Below are positions 5,439-10,047 of a stretch of 10,047 bases of DNA, one piece after another. Position 1 is the first letter of the stretch, and each line of letters starts with the position of its first letter. The position numbers were made by a program, and so were the translations under genes. The notes under the pieces were generated by a model. The model made no database searches and had not been told where the DNA came from. It was given only the letters and a program-made list of their open reading frames with translations. This stretch comes from CAYLLT01 sp964591605 (GTDB lineage: Bacteria; Planctomycetota; Phycisphaerae; UBA1845; PWPN01): positions 1-10,047 of the forward strand of contig CAZQEN010000295.1 of assembly GCA_964591605.1 (NCBI GenBank), written 5' to 3'.

Positions 5439-6713
5439 CTACGCCGTCGCTTCCTCGGGTATGACCTGAATCCGCAGCCGGTTGATCCGGCGCTCCTCGG
5501 CGTCCAGAACGCGGAATTTCACGTTGTTGTACTGGTACTCTTCGCCCGCGGCGGGAATTTTACCCATGGCGCTGAAAAGAAATCCACCCACCGTGTCATA
5601 GTCCTCGTCTTCGGGCAGGGCGATCTTCAGCTCGTCGTTGAGCTCGTCGATGTGCACGCGGGCGTCGACCTCGAGCGTCTGCGGATCGATCCGGCGGATG
5701 GGCGACGGCTCGGGCATTTCGTACTCGTCGGCGATGTCGCCGACGATCTCTTCGAGAATGTCCTCGATCGTCACCAGTCCGGCCGTACCGCCGTATTCAT
5801 CGAGCACGATGGCCAATTGAACTTTCTTCTGCCGCAGCTCCTGGAGAAGATCGGTCACCGGCTTGGTCTCGGGCACGAACGGCACTTTGCGCATGATCTC
5901 AGTCGGATCGAACGACTCGGATTCGCCGACGTTGAGCAGATCCTTCGCGTACAGAACGCCCTTGATGTCGTCAATGTCCTTGCCGTAGATCGGGATGCGC
6001 GAGTGGCCCGCCCGAGTGATGACTTCCTTGGCCTCGAACAGCGTGGTGGTATCCGGAAGTGCGACGATCTCGATCCGCGGCGTCATGATCTCGACGACCG
6101 TCGTGTTGCGAAGGCCGATGACCGACTCGATCATGTCGGCGTCTTCCTCGTGCACGGCGCCGGCTTTCTCGCCCTCGCTCACCACGTCGAGGATCTCTTT
6201 TTCGATCTGTCCCGCCTCGTCCTCCTCCCCTTCGGGCTCGGGGATACCGGCGAGGCGGCGGACGAGCCCGTCGAACAGGTGAAGGAACGCCAGGAGCGGA
6301 TACAGGAGCAGCCGCAGCGCCCGGATCACCGGGGCGCTGGCCACGAGGAAGGCCTCGCCGCCATAGCGCGCCCACGCGTGGGGGACGGCCACCCCGAATA
6401 CCATGATCAGCAGAATCGCGGTGATGAACGTCGCGACGTAGGGAAAGACCGGCTCGTGCTGAGGGGCGATGCCAAAGGAGTGGGCGATCAGCAGGGCCAG
6501 CAGCAGGATCGACGCCATGCGGACGAATGAAGTGGCGAACGTGATCTGGCTGCGGCGCTCCACGAGCTGGCTCAGCGCCTGGGGGCGCCCGCGCTTCTCG
6601 AGCATTTCGGCGATTCGGACGCGCGAAAAATGGCGGATCGCCAGGTTCGCCGTCGTCGACAGGACGATCAACACCACCAGCACCACGCCGATCCAGAGTT
6701 CATTCCACCACAC
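5439..6713 (-). CDS. CorC/HlyC-type CNNM membrane protein with CBS pair
   Basis: The 424-residue product has the standard order of the family: a DUF21/CNNM membrane domain with hydrophobic segments at about 5-25, 60-82, 90-112 and 120-147; an acidic linker (157-190); a CBS pair (about 205-330) with VVEIMTPR (206-213) and the HSRIPIY (237-243) and LDEYGGTAGLVTIEDILEE (304-322) motifs; and a C-terminal CorC_HlyC domain (about 340-420) with YDTVGGFLF. Relatives transport or control Mg2+ or Co2+, with nucleotide sensed by the CBS pair. The start is GTG, with AGGAGG (6729-6724) 10 nt upstream overlapping the end of ybeY, and the genes are 18 nt apart. The membrane domain is divergent: the usual acidic motifs near the first helix (SxxE) and before helix four (GEIxPK) are replaced, so transport activity is uncertain. 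Confidence 0.88.
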   Translation of the reverse strand: MWWNELWIGVVLVVLIVLSTTANLAIRHFSRVRIAEMLEKRGRPQALSQLVERRSQITFATSFVRMASILLLALLIAHSFGIAPQHEPVFPYVATFITAILLIMVFGVAVPHAWARYGGEAFLVASAPVIRALRLLLYPLLAFLHLFDGLVRRLAGIPEPEGEEDEAGQIEKEILDVVSEGEKAGAVHEEDADMIESVIGLRNTTVVEIMTPRIEIVALPDTTTLFEAKEVITRAGHSRIPIYGKDIDDIKGVLYAKDLLNVGESESFDPTEIMRKVPFVPETKPVTDLLQELRQKKVQLAIVLDEYGGTAGLVTIEDILEEIVGDIADEYEMPEPSPIRRIDPQTLEVDARVHIDELNDELKIALPEDEDYDTVGGFLFSAMGKIPAAGEEYQYNNVKFRVLDAEERRINRLRIQVIPEEATA

Positions 6714-6731
6714 CGGCCAGAAGCCTCCTGT

Positions 6732-7181
6732 TCATCTCCGGCGTCTCGCGGACCGCCGAAGCTCCTTGAGCACGCTGTCCTCCCGCGCGCGCATCCGCCG
6801 GCGCCGGGCCGGCGTGGCATCATCATACCCGACCAGATGAAGCGTGCCGTGAATCACGTACCGCAGGATCTCCGCCGCTTCGGGCAGGCGACGGTGGACC
6901 GCCTCCCGCCGCGCCGTCTCAACCGAGACCACCACCTCGCCCTCGATCGCCTCGGCGTCACCGTCGTCACGCAGATCGAAGGTGAGCACGTCGGTCGGGC
7001 GCGGATCGCCCATGTACTGGCGATGCAGCCGGGCCAGGGTCTGGTCATCGGCCAGAACGACGCTGATCGACCGGATGCAGCAGCCTTGAGCCGCGCAGGT
7101 CACCGCGCGCGACACATCCCGCGAGGTCACCGCAGCAGCGGGCACAAGCCGGCGAACAGATATGGTGGGGCCTCGTCGCAC
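6732..7181 (-). CDS. ybeY: Endoribonuclease YbeY (rRNA maturation factor)
   Basis: The 149-residue product contains the family core PTDVLTFDL (62-70) and the metal-binding motif HGTLHLVGYDD (111-121). YbeY is a zinc-dependent endoribonuclease involved in 16S rRNA 3' maturation and ribosome quality control in the cytoplasm. The first two metal ligands, His111 and His115, are present, while the third position (His in E. coli) is Asp121. The C-terminus is very Arg-rich, which may aid RNA binding. The start is GTG at 7181 with no convincing ribosome binding site, 15 nt after the pgpH stop, so translation may be coupled. The GTG at 7155 (Val9) is a further in-frame start option. The placement between a 7TM-HD gene and a corC gene matches the order seen in many bacteria. 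Confidence 0.9.
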   Translation of the reverse strand: MRRGPTISVRRLVPAAAVTSRDVSRAVTCAAQGCCIRSISVVLADDQTLARLHRQYMGDPRPTDVLTFDLRDDGDAEAIEGEVVVSVETARREAVHRRLPEAAEILRYVIHGTLHLVGYDDATPARRRRMRAREDSVLKELRRSARRRR

Positions 7182-7196
7182 GCCTGCGCCGACTCA

Positions 7197-9575
7197 CTAT
7201 GCCTGGCGGGCCATCTCGCCCGACCGGGGCGCGGGGCGGAGTTCGCCCGTCGGCGCGGTCGGGCCCTGCACTTCCGCGCCCTCTTCGCTGACGGCCTTGG
7301 GATACTTGATCCGACCGTGGTGAATCGCGGCCAGGTTCTTGACCAGCGACTGCTCCACCAGGTGCAGTTCGCGCAGCGTGATGTCGCATTCGTCGAACTG
7401 CCCGTCGGTCAGCCGGTCCATCAGCACGTGATGGACGGTGCTCTCGATGCGTCCGGGCGTCGGCTCCGACAGGGCCCGCACCGACCCCTCGCAACCGTCG
7501 CACAGCATCAGGATGGCCGTCTCCTTCGACCGCGGCTTGGGACCCGGATAGCGGAACTCGGTGTCGGGGATCTCGCGGTCCTTCTTGCGGGCCGCCAGCT
7601 CGTTGGCCGCATGGTGGAAGTACCGGACCACCGTCGTGCCGTGATGTTCGGCGATGAACTGATGCAGGACGCGGGGCAGGCCGTAGGCCCGCGCCATCTC
7701 CACGCCGTCCTTGACGTGCCCCACGATGATCAGCAGGCTCATCGTCGGGCTGAGCCGCTCGTGGCGGTTCATGCGCGCTTCCTGGTTCTCGACGAAGTAT
7801 TCCGCCTTCGTGATCTTGCCGATGTCGTGATACAGGGCGCCCACCCGGGCCAGCAGGCCGTTGGCCCCGATGGCGTTGGCCGCTTCCTCGGCCATCTGGC
7901 TCAGGAGCAGCGAATGGCTGTAGGTTCCAGGAGCCTCCTGCGCGAGCCGCCGCAGCAGCGGGCGGCTGGCATCGGACCACTCGAGCATGGTGATGCTCGT
8001 GGCCACGCCGAAGAGCCGCTCGAAATTCGGCAGAATGCCCTGGACGAAGAAGCCGGCCCCGATCGCCGCCGCCCCGGCCGCCAGGGCGTGCACGAGCAGG
8101 TATTTGGGGTCCTGGGCCTGGATCAGGCCCATCGACGCGGAGGCCGTGAACGCGGTGAGGGCCGCCACCACGCCGACCACGATGACCTTGCTGCGGCTGC
8201 GGATCTCCCGCAGCGAGAAGATCACCACGCCCGCCGCCGACAGCACCGTCACGAACAGGGCAAAGTCACCCCGCGACGCGAGCGTGGCCAGGATCGCGAG
8301 ATTGCCGGCAACGCCCAGGGCCAGTCGCTGGTCGTAGGCGATCGTGAGCAGCGCCGTCGCGATGACCACAAACGCCACCGCAAACTCGACCGGCAGGTCG
8401 TAGGGATACTGGGCCCGCTCGTTCAGCCGGCTCAGCAGGATCATCGCCAGCAGCAGGCACACGATGCCCAGCACCCGCACCGGCCGGTGCAGCACCCTGG
8501 CCTGGTACAGAACCGTATAGCTGACCAGGGCCAGCGTGATCAGCAGCACGACCACGGCCATGCCGATGTCGGTCAGCAGCCGCTCCCGGCGCAGCACGGG
8601 ATCCGTCTTCTGTGCCCGCAGGAAGCTCTCGTGTTCCGCCCGCAGCAGCGGCAGTTCCTGCTCGCCGAGTTCGACGCTGAGTTTGCCGGCGGGGATCGGG
8701 ATGATCGGATCGCCCGCCCGGTAGGTGTCCATGACGCGCCGGACGGAAGCCTCCGCCTCCTTCATCTCCCGGCCGGTGGCGAGCTGGTCGTACTGCCAGA
8801 GCGCCTGCGCCTCCTCGGGCCGGGACCCCAGCAGCACCCGCTCGATCGTCGCCACCATCACATCCTTGATGGAGGCAGGAGCCACCGCAGCCACCGTCTG
8901 CTCGATCACCTTCTGGACCGACTCCCGGTCGGTGACCGGCACGAGATCGGAGCTGATGACCTTGCGGTCGGGCCCGACGGCGGGCCGCAGGATGGAAACC
9001 GGCGGCTGCAGACCCTCGCGTCGCAGGCTGTCCTTGCGGGAACTCGCGATGTACAGGTTGCCGAACTGGTTGCGGAGCTTGGCGAGCACATCGGCGTAGG
9101 CGGCCTTCCCGGCGTCGTCCGCGGCGTACTTGCGCAGCGCGTCGAGCACCTCTGCCGAGAGGCGCTCCCGGGCGCCGGATCCGGCGGGCCGCGGCGCCGC
9201 ACTCTCGGGCTGATCCAGCAGTTGCTGCAGGCGCTGGAAGACCGTTTCCACCACCGCGTCGTTGAACAGGTACACGTCGGGCGCGCTGTCGCGGGCCGCC
9301 CGCTTGGCCTGCTGCGTGCTGAGCTGGTTCTCGTATTCGAACGCCACCCGTGCCGTGACGTCCTGGTCGATGCGCTGACCCAGCCGCCAGGGCATCGAAT
9401 CGTTGCCCCACAGCAGGATGAACAGCGCCGTTACATAGAAACCGGCCCAGATGGCCAGCGCACCAGGGCTCAGCCACCGCGTCATGCGCTCCCAGAGCGT
9501 GTCGCGGTGTTCGTCGCGCTGGCGTTTGGCTTCCAGGCGTCGGGATTCCGAGCGTGGGGTGGTTTTTGGTTTCAC
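7197..9575 (-). CDS. 7TM-HD membrane phosphohydrolase, PgpH-like c-di-AMP phosphodiesterase
   Basis: The 792-residue product has one membrane helix at about 38-57, a large extracytoplasmic region (about 60-330, the 7TMR-HDED domain), a multi-helix membrane block (about 335-520) and a cytoplasmic HD domain (about 540-750). HD metal ligands are visible: His554 (TYSHS), His583-Asp584 (YHDIGK), His620 (VGHVKDG), His644-His645 (AEHHGT) and Asp693 (CDGCEG). PgpH of Listeria hydrolyses cyclic di-AMP, and proteins with this layout are the second family of c-di-AMP phosphodiesterases. That substrate is inferred here. The GTG at 9575 has only a weak G-rich region upstream. An in-frame GTG at 9632 would add 19 residues. 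The C-terminal tail after 765 is low-complexity. The gene follows phoH after 153 nt and precedes ybeY by 15 nt. Confidence 0.88.
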   Translation of the reverse strand: MKPKTTPRSESRRLEAKRQRDEHRDTLWERMTRWLSPGALAIWAGFYVTALFILLWGNDSMPWRLGQRIDQDVTARVAFEYENQLSTQQAKRAARDSAPDVYLFNDAVVETVFQRLQQLLDQPESAAPRPAGSGARERLSAEVLDALRKYAADDAGKAAYADVLAKLRNQFGNLYIASSRKDSLRREGLQPPVSILRPAVGPDRKVISSDLVPVTDRESVQKVIEQTVAAVAPASIKDVMVATIERVLLGSRPEEAQALWQYDQLATGREMKEAEASVRRVMDTYRAGDPIIPIPAGKLSVELGEQELPLLRAEHESFLRAQKTDPVLRRERLLTDIGMAVVVLLITLALVSYTVLYQARVLHRPVRVLGIVCLLLAMILLSRLNERAQYPYDLPVEFAVAFVVIATALLTIAYDQRLALGVAGNLAILATLASRGDFALFVTVLSAAGVVIFSLREIRSRSKVIVVGVVAALTAFTASASMGLIQAQDPKYLLVHALAAGAAAIGAGFFVQGILPNFERLFGVATSITMLEWSDASRPLLRRLAQEAPGTYSHSLLLSQMAEEAANAIGANGLLARVGALYHDIGKITKAEYFVENQEARMNRHERLSPTMSLLIIVGHVKDGVEMARAYGLPRVLHQFIAEHHGTTVVRYFHHAANELAARKKDREIPDTEFRYPGPKPRSKETAILMLCDGCEGSVRALSEPTPGRIESTVHHVLMDRLTDGQFDECDITLRELHLVEQSLVKNLAAIHHGRIKYPKAVSEEGAEVQGPTAPTGELRPAPRSGEMARQA

Positions 9576-9728
9576 AGGCCCGACTGCCGCCCCCGCGGTG
9601 TGCCATGCACCCCGCAGCCGCGGCAGTCTCTCACCTCAACTCAGGAGGACAGTCCGCCCTGTCCATGATTGTCATTATCGAGTCAGACCCGGGCGAAGGC
9701 CAGTTCTGATCAACGCCCGATAAAAAGC
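9576..9728 (-). other. phoH-pgpH intergenic region
   Basis: This 153-nt gap holds a T-run just after the phoH stop without a hairpin before it, a 6-bp inverted repeat CGGGCG/CGCCCG around 9690-9720 and a GGACAG/CTGTCC dyad near 9648-9665. Neither dyad is followed by a T-run, so I do not call a terminator. If pgpH starts at the GTG at 9632, the gap shrinks to 96 nt. Confidence 0.4.

Positions 9729-10047
<319 letters not shown>

Noticed and set aside
6630..9668. A 1012-codon open frame on the plus strand, antisense to pgpH, ybeY and the end of corC
   Set aside because: It mirrors the codon phase of real minus-strand genes with clear domains. Its product is rich in H, R, Q, D and G with no recognisable domain, as expected for the complement of GC-biased codons.
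9640..9720. Possible terminator after phoH
   Set aside because: The dyads present are short and are not followed by a T-run on the minus strand. The T-run after the stop codon has no hairpin before it.

Overview
The window is GC-rich (roughly two thirds G+C in the coding parts) and has tight, mostly leftward gene packing. It looks like part of a bacterial chromosome with core genes, not a mobile region: I see no transposase, integrase, phage gene, tRNA, rRNA or CRISPR array. The phoH-pgpH-ybeY-corC order, a CsrA domain, a retroviral-type aspartic protease and the high GC suggest a Planctomycetota-like organism (perhaps Phycisphaerae). That assignment is inference from gene content only.

Left edge (1-876, minus strand): the N-terminal 292 residues of a membrane sensor protein, cut by the window edge before its output domain. 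From 877 to 1987 I find no convincing protein gene. This 1.1-kb stretch holds a plus-strand chain of hairpins ending in a textbook intrinsic terminator (1219-1380). No coding gene precedes it, so it is a candidate small RNA. Two more perfect hairpins and a composite stem-loop follow (1398-1536), then featureless sequence with one weak possible promoter.

Middle, plus strand (1988-3910): a probable two-gene unit. The first gene encodes a membrane-anchored YaeI/YkuE-type metallophosphoesterase with a TTG start. The second encodes a small clan-AA aspartic protease. These converge on the leftward gene group.

Right, minus strand (10047 down to 4097): phoH (partial), pgpH-like 7TM-HD c-di-AMP phosphodiesterase, ybeY, a corC/CNNM-type membrane CBS protein, then a reading frame in which a complete CsrA domain runs in frame into a complete GHMP sugar kinase resembling HddA. 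Gaps are short (15 and 18 nt around ybeY) or moderate (153 nt after phoH, 100 nt before csrA), consistent with one operon or two overlapping transcription units. The block combines RNA maturation and decay (PhoH, YbeY), cyclic dinucleotide signalling (PgpH), ion homeostasis or membrane function (CorC) and translational control (CsrA).

The most interesting point is the CsrA-kinase frame. There is no stop between the two domains, yet the kinase part keeps its own start codon and a strong ribosome binding site. A near-consensus CsrA target lies in the linker, and the csrA leader is rich in GGA motifs. Either this is a real bifunctional or two-product gene with built-in feedback, or an ancestral csrA stop has been masked by a one-base shift.
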